Position numbers and translations under genes: made by a program. 64,000 bases of DNA from Aminobacter sp. J41 (lineage in GTDB: Bacteria; Pseudomonadota; Alphaproteobacteria; Rhizobiales; Rhizobiaceae). The DNA lies in contig NZ_JAGL01000022.1 of NCBI RefSeq assembly GCF_000526635.1, positions 1-64,000 on the forward strand. Direction: 5' to 3'. The notes under the pieces are model-generated. The model did no database searches. It was not told where the DNA came from and saw nothing but the letters and a program-made list of their open reading frames with translations. Of this stretch, positions 1 through 8,558 are shown piece by piece (position 1 is the stretch's first letter; every line of letters begins with the position of its first letter).

Positions 1-226
1 TCTCTATCAGGCCCAGAATGAAGGCCTCGTGCGCATCGAGCTTCGATCGTGACGGTTGGCCCTGCTTGCGCGCTTCCGTTTCGCCTGTCTCGCGATAGCG
101 CCGATACCAGGCCCCGGCCGTTGAGATCCCGATACGGAAGCGTCGTGCCGCCTCCCGCGTCGAAACCCCATCTTCAATCGCCGCAATAACTCGACCGCGA
201 AGGTCCCCGCTCAAGCTCCTCGTCAT
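1..226 (-). CDS. IS630-family transposase, N-terminal part
   Basis: Seventy-five codons run leftward from an ATG at 226, with AGGAGG at 233-238 as ribosome binding site, and leave the window without a stop. The visible protein is the helix-turn-helix region typical of IS630/Tc1-type transposases: after a short MTRSLSGDLRGRV start come GVSTREAARRF and GISTAGAWYRRY, then a basic linker (ETEARKQGQPSRSKLDAHE). The catalytic DDE domain lies outside the window, so whether the copy is intact is unknown. The family call rests on the HTH style only. Confidence 0.7.
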   Translation of the reverse strand, partial: MTRSLSGDLRGRVIAAIEDGVSTREAARRFRIGISTAGAWYRRYRETGETEARKQGQPSRSKLDAHEAFILGLIE

Positions 227-321
227 CACCACCCTCCTGGCAAATCACCAAGAGCAGTGAATCAGACTAAACTGATCCCGTGAATCCTCAAACCGACTCT
301 GTGTTCATAAAAGATGCTCTA
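1..321 (-). mobile_element. IS630-family insertion sequence, 5' end only
   Basis: The left edge carries the start of a transposase gene plus about 95 bases of upstream sequence. IS630 elements insert at TA, often inside CTAG, and a CTAG lies at 319-322, so the outer end of the element plausibly sits at the TA of 320-321. The other end is outside the window, so the terminal inverted repeats and the TA duplication cannot be compared. If this boundary is right, the insertion lies about 50 bases beyond the stop codon of the last gene of the neighbouring operon and breaks no visible gene. Confidence 0.55.
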
Positions 322-372
322 GCTGCGGAGTAGAGCCATTCAGCCCTCACTCCCTCGTCGCTAATCTTCTTA

Positions 373-2442
373 TTACCTGCCTTCGCGGTACCACATCGCG
401 CCGAACGCCAGCAGAAGTGCTGCGAGGCCGAAGAAGCCCGCAAACAGCGGCACACGGCTGACCGACTTCAGCACGCTGTCATTGGTGGTGCGAAGGCCGA
501 TCCAGTCGCGGCCCGACGCAACCGCACCGGTACGAACCGGCACGATCCCGGGAACGCTGACATTGCCGGTGAGCGTTTGGCCGAGCCGGCGCACGCTGCC
601 GCCGGATGCGTCGGCGGCAGGCTGAAGCACTTCGGTCGTCGAGACCGTGTCCTGAAACTCGGGCGCGTTGACGGGACCGACATGGGCAAGCGCCGTCAGG
701 TCGCCGTTGGCGATCTGGTAGAGACCGATTTCGTCGACTTCCAGCGATCCGGTGAACAGGCCGGGCTCCGATGATGCCAGGTTCACGTCGATGCGCCGGC
801 CGGACGGCGTCAGCACCGATGCCGGGCCAGGATCATCGCTCATCGTCTGGCGGATGATGTCGAGCGTCATGCCACGGCCGGAGGCGGTCAGGCGCTCTTC
901 CTCGAGTTCCGGTTCCTTCATCAGCCAGTGGGCGATGCGGCGGTAGAGCGAGACGTGCGGCCCGCCGCCTTCAAAACCGCGCGCCCACAGCCAGCCCTGG
1001 TCCGACAGGAGCATGCCGACGCGGCCGTCACCCTTGCGGTCGAGCACCAGCAGCGGCCGGTCCGCGCCCTGCAGCACGACATGGCCCTCGGGTTGCTGGA
1101 TATCGATCAGCCGGAACCAGCGGCTCCACTGCGGCGGCTCCGACGCCGAACCCTCAAGACCGCGCGTCACCGGATGACGCTCGCCGTCTTCGGTCAGGCG
1201 CGGATAGAACCCTTCCTCGATGACCGTGCCGGTCGGCAGGGCCGGCAGCGCCGAGATCAGGGGCGTGCGCGCGATCGACTGGTTGCCGGCATATTCAGGG
1301 CCCGCCGCAATCAGCAGCGCGCCGCCATTCTCCACGTACTCGGCGATGTAGTCGTAGTAGAGGATCGGCAGCACGTCGCGGTGCTGGTAGCGGTCGAAAA
1401 TGATCAGGTCGAAGTCGTTCACCCGCTCAACGAACAGCTCGCGCGTCGGGAAGGCGATCAACGACAGCTCATGGATCGGCGTGCCGTCCTGCTTTTCAGG
1501 TGGGCGCAGAATGGTGAAGTGGACGAGATCGACCGAAGCGTCGGACTTCAGCAGGTTGCGCCAGGTGCGCTCGCCGGCATGCGGCTCGCCGGAAACGAGC
1601 AGCACGCGCAGGTTCTCGCGGATGCCGTCGAGCACGGCGATGGTGCGGTTGTTGGTGCCCGTCAGCTCGCCCGGCGCAGTGGGGATCGTCAGCTCGACAA
1701 TGTTCTTGCCGGCGTTCGGCACGACGATGTTCATCGTCATCGGCTGCCCGATGCGCGCCTCGCGGTTGACGACGAAGTTGCCGTTGATCCGCACCTCGAC
1801 CGGCACCGTGCCGGTCTGGCCGTCGTTGGAGATGACGCGATAAGTCATCTCGACAGGTTTGCCGACGATGCCGAAGCGCGGCGCGCGCTCGAAGCGGATG
1901 CGGCGGTCGAACTCGCCTTCCTCGCCGGTCACAAGCACATGCAGCGGTGCGCTGATGCTGCCGGGATCGGCAGGCACGTCGTGCACCTGGCCGTCAGTCA
2001 CCATGATCGCACCGGCAACGCGGGAGGGCGGCACGTCGCGGAAGGCGGAATCGATCTCGTGGAAGAGGCGGGTCTGTGTACGGTCGTCAGCAGCGTCCGC
2101 ACGACCGGCCTCGACCACGCGCACGTCGAACTGCGGGAAGCGCGACAGCCGAGCGCGAAGTTCCTCAACCGCGGCGTCGGTCGTTGCCATGCGGTCGCCG
2201 ATGTCCTGGCTCTGGCTGCGGTCGACCACCAGCGCAACGACGCTCTGCAGCGGCTCGCGCTCCTCATCGAGAAGCACCGGATTCGCGAGGGCGATGCCGA
2301 GCGCGGCCAGCGCGGCAACACGCAGGAACGAGCCGCGCATTCGCAGGAACAGTGAAGCGAACACCAGCAGCGCCACCGGCACCATGATGGCGGCGATCCA
2401 GATCCATGACAGTAGCGGCTCGAAGGAGAGCGACCAGTTCAT
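373..2442 (-). CDS. Large membrane protein with VWA-like and glutamine-amidotransferase-like regions
   Basis: This 689-residue protein is the last gene of the MoxR operon, 15 bases after the preceding stop, with GGAGAG as its binding site. Two hydrophobic segments (about 12-34 and 38-56) are followed by a VVDRSQS stretch near residue 74 that resembles a degenerate MIDAS (DxSxS). A long periplasmic-looking region and a class-I amidotransferase-like fold follow (GGALLIAAGPEY), then one C-terminal membrane segment (about 664-683). The protein matches the conserved, uncharacterised COG5426-type membrane proteins of rhizobia. I see no catalytic Cys-His pair. Its role is presumably linked to the MoxR/DUF58 chaperone module, but this is inference. 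Confidence 0.75.
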   Translation of the reverse strand: MNWSLSFEPLLSWIWIAAIMVPVALLVFASLFLRMRGSFLRVAALAALGIALANPVLLDEEREPLQSVVALVVDRSQSQDIGDRMATTDAAVEELRARLSRFPQFDVRVVEAGRADAADDRTQTRLFHEIDSAFRDVPPSRVAGAIMVTDGQVHDVPADPGSISAPLHVLVTGEEGEFDRRIRFERAPRFGIVGKPVEMTYRVISNDGQTGTVPVEVRINGNFVVNREARIGQPMTMNIVVPNAGKNIVELTIPTAPGELTGTNNRTIAVLDGIRENLRVLLVSGEPHAGERTWRNLLKSDASVDLVHFTILRPPEKQDGTPIHELSLIAFPTRELFVERVNDFDLIIFDRYQHRDVLPILYYDYIAEYVENGGALLIAAGPEYAGNQSIARTPLISALPALPTGTVIEEGFYPRLTEDGERHPVTRGLEGSASEPPQWSRWFRLIDIQQPEGHVVLQGADRPLLVLDRKGDGRVGMLLSDQGWLWARGFEGGGPHVSLYRRIAHWLMKEPELEEERLTASGRGMTLDIIRQTMSDDPGPASVLTPSGRRIDVNLASSEPGLFTGSLEVDEIGLYQIANGDLTALAHVGPVNAPEFQDTVSTTEVLQPAADASGGSVRRLGQTLTGNVSVPGIVPVRTGAVASGRDWIGLRTTNDSVLKSVSRVPLFAGFFGLAALLLAFGAMWYREGR

Positions 2443-2457
2443 GTCCGACTCTCCATG

Positions 2458-5262
2458 CTACTGCCCCAGCCGTTCGAGCAGGGCAGGGACGTGCACCTGG
2501 TCGGATTTGTAGTTGCCGGTCAGCATGTACATCATGATGTTGACGCCGCCGCGGAAGGCATAGATCCGTTGCATCGGATCGTTCGGCACGGTCGGGTAGA
2601 GCGGCGCGCCGGCGTCATCGATTGCCCACGCGCCGGCAAGATCGTTGGCGGTGATCATGATTGGTGTGACGCCGTCGCCGGTGCGCACGGGCCGGTTCTC
2701 GGCATTGGAGGCGTCGAGCGAGGCTTCGACCCAAAGCGGGCTGCCGGAGAAGCGACCCGGAAACTCGGGCATGATGAAGAAGGTCTTGGTCAGCACATGA
2801 TCGGCCGGCACCGGCTCGAGCGGCGGCACGTTCATGGATGCGAGGATGTCGCGCAGGCGCTGGGTTGCGGGGCTGGCGGAAGCGGAGTCGATGCCGGTCG
2901 AATACTGGTCGCGGGTATCGAACAGCACCGTGCCGCCTTCACGCATGTAGGCGTCGACGCGCGCAAGGGCTGCTTCCGACGGCAGCGGCGCGCTGTCGTC
3001 GATCGGCCAGTAGATCAGCGGATAGAACGAAAGTTCATCGGTCTCAATGTCGACACCGGCTGGCTCGCCGGGTTCCAGCGCCGTCTTCTCGATCAGGTAT
3101 TGCGACAGGCCTGTGAGACCGGCGCGGCTGACGGCATCGATCGAACTGTTGCCGGTGATGACATAGGCGATGCGGGTGTCGGTGATGGCCGAGATCGCCG
3201 ACTCGTCATCGATCTGGTCCTGTGCCTCGGAGGGCGATGGCACGCCGGCGATGAGGCCGAGTACGAGGAACGCTGCTGTTGCGGCCGGGGCCTTCCTGAC
3301 CGGCCGGCGTGCGAGGTAGCCGCCGATCCAGAACACCGCGAGCGTGTCGAGGAGCATCAGGAGAACGGCTGCTGCAAACAGCGGACCGCGCAGGTCGACC
3401 GACTGGTCGAAGGCATAGGAAGCTTCCGAAACCGGGATTGTTACCGACGGCCGGGTGATCGGCAGGAACGTAGCGTCGCTCCCGAGCAGGTTGTGCGCGA
3501 CGACGCCTTCGTCGCTGCCATAGAAGCCGGGCGGGTTTTCGATGGTGACAGCAGCGTTGGCAGTTGGCTGAAGCGGCCGGGCATCAGGACCCGGAGGCAC
3601 GAGCTCGCCGTCGGCGCTCACGATGCGGAACGGCGGCAACGATGCCGGGACGCCGCCGGCGCTGGCGTCGATGCGGCCCTGGTTGCGCGACAGCTGGACG
3701 ATCCGGCGCAGCATTTCGACGAAGGTGCCGGAGATCGGCAGGTTCGACCACGTTGCCGACGGTGTCGTGTGGAACAGGACGAGCGTGCCCTGGCCGCGCG
3801 TGGCGCCGGTGACCAGGGGCGTACCGTCGGCGAGGCTCGCCCAGGTGCGCTCAACGATGTCGGAGGTGGGCTCTGCCAGCACCTGCCGGGTGACGGTGAC
3901 CTCTTCCGGCGGCGGCAGGTCGGCGAACGGGCTGCCCTGCGGGAATTCTGCAACCGGCTGCGGCTCGGTCCAGGACAAGGCACCGCCCATCGCGCGCTCA
4001 CCGATACGCAGGCGAACGGGAAGCAGTTCCTCGTCGTTGCCGGCGGCGGCAAGCCGCGAGCCCGCAAAGCGCACAAGCGTGCCGCCGTCTTGCAGCCACT
4101 CGATCAGCTGCGCCCGCGCGCTGTCCGGCAGCGTGCCGACATCGGCCATGACGATCATAGCCGGACGTTGTTCGAGAAGCTGCGGGATGGCCTCGGCAAG
4201 ATCAGTGCTCTGCGGCTGGACGAGATCGGCGAACGGCTCCAGCGCGCGGCGGATGTAATAGAGCGGCGACAGCAGCGGCTGCGCTTGGTCAGCCTCGGCC
4301 TGCGAGATCAGGCCAACGCGACGGCGACGCGAGTTCTCGTCGAGCAGACGGATGCCCGCTGCATGCGGCTGGCCGTCGACGGTGATTGCGACGAAATCGT
4401 TGCGCAGCTCGAACGGCACCCGGAACTCGCCAGTAGCGGTCGTCTCGTTCGCGGCGAAGGCAACGGTCGTCTCGGCGATGCGGCGACCCCGGTCGTCCAG
4501 CGCGCCGGCAACGACCTGTCGCGGCAGCGTGTCGGTCGAGGGGCGGATAGCTGTGAAGGTGAAGCTCTCGGCGCTGTTGGTGTTGGCGCTGATGCCGACC
4601 ATGTCGAGCCGGTTCGGCCCGATCCAGATCAGGCTGCCAGCGTTCTCGGACAGGAGCGTCTGAAATGCCTGCTCGTCTCCCGGCGCTTCGAGGCCATCGG
4701 TTAGAACGGCGACCGTCGCGCCGGGCAGCGTGCCAAGCGCGTCGGCGACGCGGCCAAAGACCGCCTGCCGGTCGACCGGGACCGGGCGCGGCTCGGCGGC
4801 GGCAAGGCGCTCGCGTGCGGTCGCCACGTCGAACGGGCCGATCTCGGCGTTGGGCTGCTCGGCGGTGAGAGCGAGGAGGATCGGCTGCCCTGCCGCGTCA
4901 TCGATCAGCCGCTCTGCGGTCGCGACGCGGACATCCCAGTCCGGAGCGCTGGCCCAGCCGTTGTCGATGACGAGCGCCAGCGAGTTGCCGCCCACAGCAG
5001 TCGCCTCGCGCGGATTGAGAACCGGCTGCGCCAGCGCGAAGATGACCAGCGCGGCCATCAGCAGGCGCAGGAGAGTCAGCCACCACGGGCTCTGGTGTGG
5101 CGTTTCTTCCTTGCGAAGCACGCGTGCGAGAATGCGCAGCGGGGGAAAGATTTCTTCCTGCGGGCGCGGCGGAGTCAGCCGCAGCAGCCACCAGATCGCC
5201 GGAAGGGCGAGGAGACCCAGCAGGATGGCCGGTGCGCCGAAGGAAAGCGGCAGGAAGCCCAT
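2458..5262 (-). CDS. BatA-like N-terminal / DUF4159 C-terminal membrane protein
   Basis: This protein has 934 residues. The first about 80 residues are the aerotolerance-regulator (BatA) N-terminal module: a membrane segment, then PPRPQEEIFPPLRIL, then a second membrane segment ending in FALAQPVLN. A large extracytoplasmic middle follows. Near residues 640-700 there are two more hydrophobic stretches, the second ending in PSPSEAQ like a signal peptide, and the C-terminal about 220 residues are DUF4159 (YPLIYWPI, GGTVLFDTRDQY). The protein therefore looks like a fusion of an exported DUF4159 protein to a BatA-type anchor. Its ATG overlaps the upstream DUF58 stop by one base (TGATG), so the two are translationally coupled. 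The molecular function is unknown. Confidence 0.85.
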   Translation of the reverse strand: MGFLPLSFGAPAILLGLLALPAIWWLLRLTPPRPQEEIFPPLRILARVLRKEETPHQSPWWLTLLRLLMAALVIFALAQPVLNPREATAVGGNSLALVIDNGWASAPDWDVRVATAERLIDDAAGQPILLALTAEQPNAEIGPFDVATARERLAAAEPRPVPVDRQAVFGRVADALGTLPGATVAVLTDGLEAPGDEQAFQTLLSENAGSLIWIGPNRLDMVGISANTNSAESFTFTAIRPSTDTLPRQVVAGALDDRGRRIAETTVAFAANETTATGEFRVPFELRNDFVAITVDGQPHAAGIRLLDENSRRRRVGLISQAEADQAQPLLSPLYYIRRALEPFADLVQPQSTDLAEAIPQLLEQRPAMIVMADVGTLPDSARAQLIEWLQDGGTLVRFAGSRLAAAGNDEELLPVRLRIGERAMGGALSWTEPQPVAEFPQGSPFADLPPPEEVTVTRQVLAEPTSDIVERTWASLADGTPLVTGATRGQGTLVLFHTTPSATWSNLPISGTFVEMLRRIVQLSRNQGRIDASAGGVPASLPPFRIVSADGELVPPGPDARPLQPTANAAVTIENPPGFYGSDEGVVAHNLLGSDATFLPITRPSVTIPVSEASYAFDQSVDLRGPLFAAAVLLMLLDTLAVFWIGGYLARRPVRKAPAATAAFLVLGLIAGVPSPSEAQDQIDDESAISAITDTRIAYVITGNSSIDAVSRAGLTGLSQYLIEKTALEPGEPAGVDIETDELSFYPLIYWPIDDSAPLPSEAALARVDAYMREGGTVLFDTRDQYSTGIDSASASPATQRLRDILASMNVPPLEPVPADHVLTKTFFIMPEFPGRFSGSPLWVEASLDASNAENRPVRTGDGVTPIMITANDLAGAWAIDDAGAPLYPTVPNDPMQRIYAFRGGVNIMMYMLTGNYKSDQVHVPALLERLGQ

Positions 5263-6170
5263 CAGGTGCCTCCGTAACCGACGTCTGTGGTAAGGGCCAT
5301 GTGCACGCTGACCAGTGCTTCCGACGCTAGCCGGTCAGTGTGGTTGACCGTGTAGCTCCAGCCGAGCTTGCGGCACCAGGAGGACAGCTCCTCGCGCCGC
5401 GCAGTGTAGACGCGGCGGTAGTCCTCGGCGATGGTCTCGGCACGGCCGGCGGTCAGCTTCTCGCCGCTCTCGGGATCGCGGAACTCGGTGCGCCCGGAAT
5501 AGGGGAAGGTTTCTTCGGCCGGATCGGAAATTTCGATTAGGTGGGCGCGCACGCCGCGGCGCGCCAGCGCATCAAGCCATTCCTGTGTTTCTTCGACCGG
5601 ATCGAGGAAGTCGCTGGCGATGATGATGTCGCTGAACCGGCGCAGCTGCGAAAGCTCCGGGCGGGATGGAAGCTCGGGCGCGTGGATGAGGCGCGCGGCA
5701 AGCCGCTCGGCGCCGTTGCGCGAGCTGATCGGGTCGGTGAGCCCCGGCCAGCCGATGCGCTCGCCGCTGCGGGACAGAAGCTCGGCAAGGGCGAAGATCA
5801 GCACCAGCGCGCGCGCTTCCTTGGAAACGGTTGCACCGCGTGACTTGTAGAGCATCGACGGCGACGGGTCCGCCCACAGCCAGATGGTGTGCGCGGCCTC
5901 CCACTCCTTGTCGCGGACATAGACATGGTCGTCACGGGCGGAGCGGCGCCAGTCGATGCGCGACATCGACTCGCCGTCGACATAGGGACGGAACTGCCAG
6001 AAATTCTCGCCGATGCCCCGGCGGCGGCGGCCGTGCCAGCCGGAGATGACAGTGTTGGTGACGCGCTGCGCCTCGACCAGAAGGTCTGGGATGAGCGATG
6101 CACGCTGTCGGGCGCGGGCGAGCGCGTCGCGGGTCGCGACCGGTGCAGACGCCTCGCCGATCCGTGCCAT
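5262..6170 (-). CDS. DUF58 domain protein
   Basis: This is a 302-residue protein of the DUF58 family that accompanies MoxR ATPases. The hallmark is visible at about residues 60-78 (FRPYVDGESMSRIDWRRSA), followed by VYVRDKEWE and a MIDAS-like DPSPS at 101-105, consistent with the von Willebrand-factor-A-type fold proposed for the family. No membrane segment is evident. Its start codon overlaps the MoxR stop by one base (TAATG) and its stop overlaps the next start (TGATG). The likely role is as partner or adaptor of the MoxR chaperone for envelope or metalloprotein assembly. The substrate is unknown. Confidence 0.92.
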   Translation of the reverse strand: MARIGEASAPVATRDALARARQRASLIPDLLVEAQRVTNTVISGWHGRRRRGIGENFWQFRPYVDGESMSRIDWRRSARDDHVYVRDKEWEAAHTIWLWADPSPSMLYKSRGATVSKEARALVLIFALAELLSRSGERIGWPGLTDPISSRNGAERLAARLIHAPELPSRPELSQLRRFSDIIIASDFLDPVEETQEWLDALARRGVRAHLIEISDPAEETFPYSGRTEFRDPESGEKLTAGRAETIAEDYRRVYTARREELSSWCRKLGWSYTVNHTDRLASEALVSVHMALTTDVGYGGT

Positions 6171-7180
6171 TACCCTGCCGCTTTCACCAGTTGCGCGATC
6201 ACGTTGCGGACGCTGATGCCTTCGGCACGCGCCGCGAAAGTCAGCGCCATGCGATGCTGGAGCACGGGTTCGGCCAGAGCCTTCACGTCATCGATCGACG
6301 GCGCAAGCCGCCCGTCATAGAGCGCACGGGCACGGGCGCAGAGCGTCAGCGCCTGGCTCGCGCGCGGGCCGGGACCCCAGGCGACGCGGCGGTCGGTTTC
6401 GGGATTGCCCTGGCCCGGACGCGCGGAGCGAACCAGCCTGAGAATCGCCTCGACCACGCTGTCCGGCACCGGCATGCGGCGGATGAGCGACTGGATTTCC
6501 TTGAGGCGTTCGGCGTTGAGAACGTTGACGGCGCGCGCATCGGCGACACCGGTGGTCTCCAGCAGGATACGGCGCTCGGCGTCGATGTCCGGATAGAGGA
6601 TGTCGACCTGCATCAGGAAGCGGTCGAGCTGCGCCTCGGGGAGAGGATAAGTGCCTTCCTGTTCGAGCGGGTTCTGGGTTGCCAGCACGTGGAAGGGGGA
6701 GGGCAGGTCGTGCCGCTCGCCGGCCACGGTCACGTGATATTCCTGCATCGACTGCAGCAGCGCCGACTGCGTGCGGGGCGAGGCACGGTTGATCTCGTCG
6801 GCCATCAGCAGCTGGGCGAAGATCGGCCCCTTGATGAAGCGGAACGAGCGGCGGCCCGACGCATCCTGCTCCATCACTTCGGAGCCGAGGATGTCCGACG
6901 GCATCAGGTCAGGCGTGAACTGGATGCGGCGGCCGTCGAGGCCGAGGACGATGCCGAGGGTTTCAACGAGCTTGGTCTTGGCGAGGCCCGGCACGCCGAC
7001 GAGCAGCGCATGGCCGCCGGCAAGAATCGCCACCAGCGTGCGCTCGATCACGTCGTGCTGGCCAAAGATCACCTGTCCGACCGCCTCGCGAACCCGCGAG
7101 ATGTCGGCCAGCGCTGCCTCGGCCTGAGCAACCAGATCCTTCTCGGTAGGCGCAGTTTCCGGCTGGGGGGTAGCGTTCAT
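6170..7180 (-). CDS. MoxR-family AAA+ ATPase
   Basis: This 336-residue AAA+ ATPase is the first gene of the leftward operon. The Walker A motif GVPGLAKT is at residues 62-69 and Walker B (LLMADEINRA) has Asp128-Glu129. The sensor region ATQNPLEQEGTYPLPEAQLDRF is typical of the MoxR/RavA branch. MoxR proteins act as chaperones that activate or assemble protein complexes together with VWA-type partners. The gene order MoxR, DUF58, BatA-like, membrane protein is the common alphaproteobacterial arrangement. The ATG at 7180 lies about 115 bases from the divergent DUF1285 gene, so that gap must hold both promoters. Confidence 0.95.
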   Translation of the reverse strand: MNATPQPETAPTEKDLVAQAEAALADISRVREAVGQVIFGQHDVIERTLVAILAGGHALLVGVPGLAKTKLVETLGIVLGLDGRRIQFTPDLMPSDILGSEVMEQDASGRRSFRFIKGPIFAQLLMADEINRASPRTQSALLQSMQEYHVTVAGERHDLPSPFHVLATQNPLEQEGTYPLPEAQLDRFLMQVDILYPDIDAERRILLETTGVADARAVNVLNAERLKEIQSLIRRMPVPDSVVEAILRLVRSARPGQGNPETDRRVAWGPGPRASQALTLCARARALYDGRLAPSIDDVKALAEPVLQHRMALTFAARAEGISVRNVIAQLVKAAG

Positions 7181-7293
7181 GGAAACAGTTCCTCGTCAGT
7201 TTCGACATGGCCGCGCGCTGGCGATCCAGGCAGGTTCAACTTAAAACACGCAATTAGGCTGACAAGCGCAACAACAGTGACTATTTCGTGACG

Positions 7294-7929
7294 ATGGCGA
7301 TGCGCACAGATAATGAACACGGCGGACTGGGCAAGGCTGCGGATGCGGCGGGGCTGGAGGCGCTCATTTCACGCGCGGCCCGCGCTGGCAAGGGGCTGCC
7401 GCCCGTCGATCGCTGGAACCCCGAATTTTGCGGCGACATCGACATGGAGATCAGGCGCGATGGCACCTGGTTCTACATGGGAACGCCCATTGGCCGCCCG
7501 GCGCTGATGCAGTTGTTCTCCTCGGTGTTGCGCAAGGACGAAGACGGCAAGACCTATCTCGTCACGCCGGTCGAAAAGGTCGGCATCCGCGTCGAGGACG
7601 CGCATTTCATTGCCGTCGAGGTGAACCTCAGCAATCTCGGGCCTGACCAAGTGCTCACCTTCCGCACCAATGTCGGCGACGTGGTCGAGGCAGGACCGGA
7701 CAATCCGATCCGCTTCGTCGACGAGGACGAGACCGGCGGCATGAAACCGTATCTTCTGGTTCGCGGGCGGCTCGAGGCACTGGTTTCGCGCGCGGTGATG
7801 TACGAGCTCGTCACCTACGGCGAAGAGGTCGAAATCGACGGCATGGCAATGTTCGCGGTGCGCTCCAAAGGTGCGGTGTTTCCGATGATGTCGATGGAGA
7901 AGCTGGAGGCACTTAGCGCCGGCTCATGA
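7294..7929 (+). CDS. DUF1285 domain protein
   Basis: This is a conserved alphaproteobacterial protein of about 211 residues. The family signature LPPVDRWNPEFCGDIDMEI, then TWFYMGTPIGRPALMQLFSSVL, identifies DUF1285. The biochemical function is not known. Starts at GTG 7288, ATG 7294 and ATG 7300 are all possible and none has a good ribosome binding site; I chose 7294. The stop overlaps the Nudix gene start by four bases (ATGA), making it the first gene of a coupled trio with the Nudix hydrolase and the CCA-adding enzyme, an arrangement frequent in rhizobia. Confidence 0.88.
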   Translation: MAMRTDNEHGGLGKAADAAGLEALISRAARAGKGLPPVDRWNPEFCGDIDMEIRRDGTWFYMGTPIGRPALMQLFSSVLRKDEDGKTYLVTPVEKVGIRVEDAHFIAVEVNLSNLGPDQVLTFRTNVGDVVEAGPDNPIRFVDEDETGGMKPYLLVRGRLEALVSRAVMYELVTYGEEVEIDGMAMFAVRSKGAVFPMMSMEKLEALSAGS

Positions 7930-8558
7930 CGATCGATACCCTCCCACGCTTCACTGCAGCGGATTTTCGCCGCCGCGCCGCCGTTCATCAGCTGCCGCGC
8001 GAGCAGAACGTTTACGGCGATCACCGGCTGAACCCCGATCTCGCGTCGCTGTTCGTGCACGACCAGCTGCGCGATGCGGCGGTGCTCGTTCCGGTCGTCG
8101 ACCGCGCGGGCGAAGCGAGCGTGATCCTGACCCAGCGCGCGGCGAAGCTGCGCTCGCACTCAGGCGAGATCGCATTCCCAGGCGGGCGGCTCGACCCGAC
8201 TGATCCAACGCCGGAATACGCGGCGCTGCGGGAGACCGAAGAAGAAATCGGCCTCAACTCGGACTTCATCGAAGTGGTGGGGCGGCTGCCGGACTATGTC
8301 ACCGGCTCTGGCTTCCGCATCGTGCCGGTGCTGTCGGTAGTGAAGCCCGACTTCATGCTGACCATCAACGAGGACGAGGTGGCGGATGCCTTTGAGGTGC
8401 CGCTGTCCTTCCTGATGGACCCGGCAAATCACGTTCGCGGCAGCCGCATCTGGAACAACCGGGAGCGGTTCTTCTACCGGATGCCCTTTGGCGAGCGGAA
8501 CATCTGGGGTGTTACCGCCGGCATCATCCGGGTGGTTTACGAAAGGCTTTATGCGTGA
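7926..8558 (+). CDS. Nudix hydrolase, CoA pyrophosphatase type
   Basis: This 210-residue Nudix hydrolase is of the CoA/NADH pyrophosphatase subgroup. The subgroup motif LTQRAAKLRSHSGEIAFPGG occupies about residues 68-87 and runs into the Nudix box (GGRLDP...ALRETEEEIGL, 86-110) with the metal-binding RExxEE. These enzymes cleave CoA, acyl-CoA or dephospho-CoA to 4'-phosphopantetheine derivatives and 3',5'-ADP. The gene is coupled at both ends: ATGA overlap with DUF1285 and GTGA overlap with the tRNA nucleotidyltransferase. The exact substrate cannot be read from the sequence. Confidence 0.9.
   Translation: MTIDTLPRFTAADFRRRAAVHQLPREQNVYGDHRLNPDLASLFVHDQLRDAAVLVPVVDRAGEASVILTQRAAKLRSHSGEIAFPGGRLDPTDPTPEYAALRETEEEIGLNSDFIEVVGRLPDYVTGSGFRIVPVLSVVKPDFMLTINEDEVADAFEVPLSFLMDPANHVRGSRIWNNRERFFYRMPFGERNIWGVTAGIIRVVYERLYA

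Noticed and set aside
928-2355. Long open frame opposite the 689-residue membrane protein
   Set aside because: Same antisense shadow effect, with no binding site and no recognisable protein features.
2455-4704. Very long open frame (about 749 codons) on the strand opposite the BatA/DUF4159 gene
   Set aside because: Arg/His/Gly-rich composition without domains; it mirrors the GC-rich third positions of the real gene.
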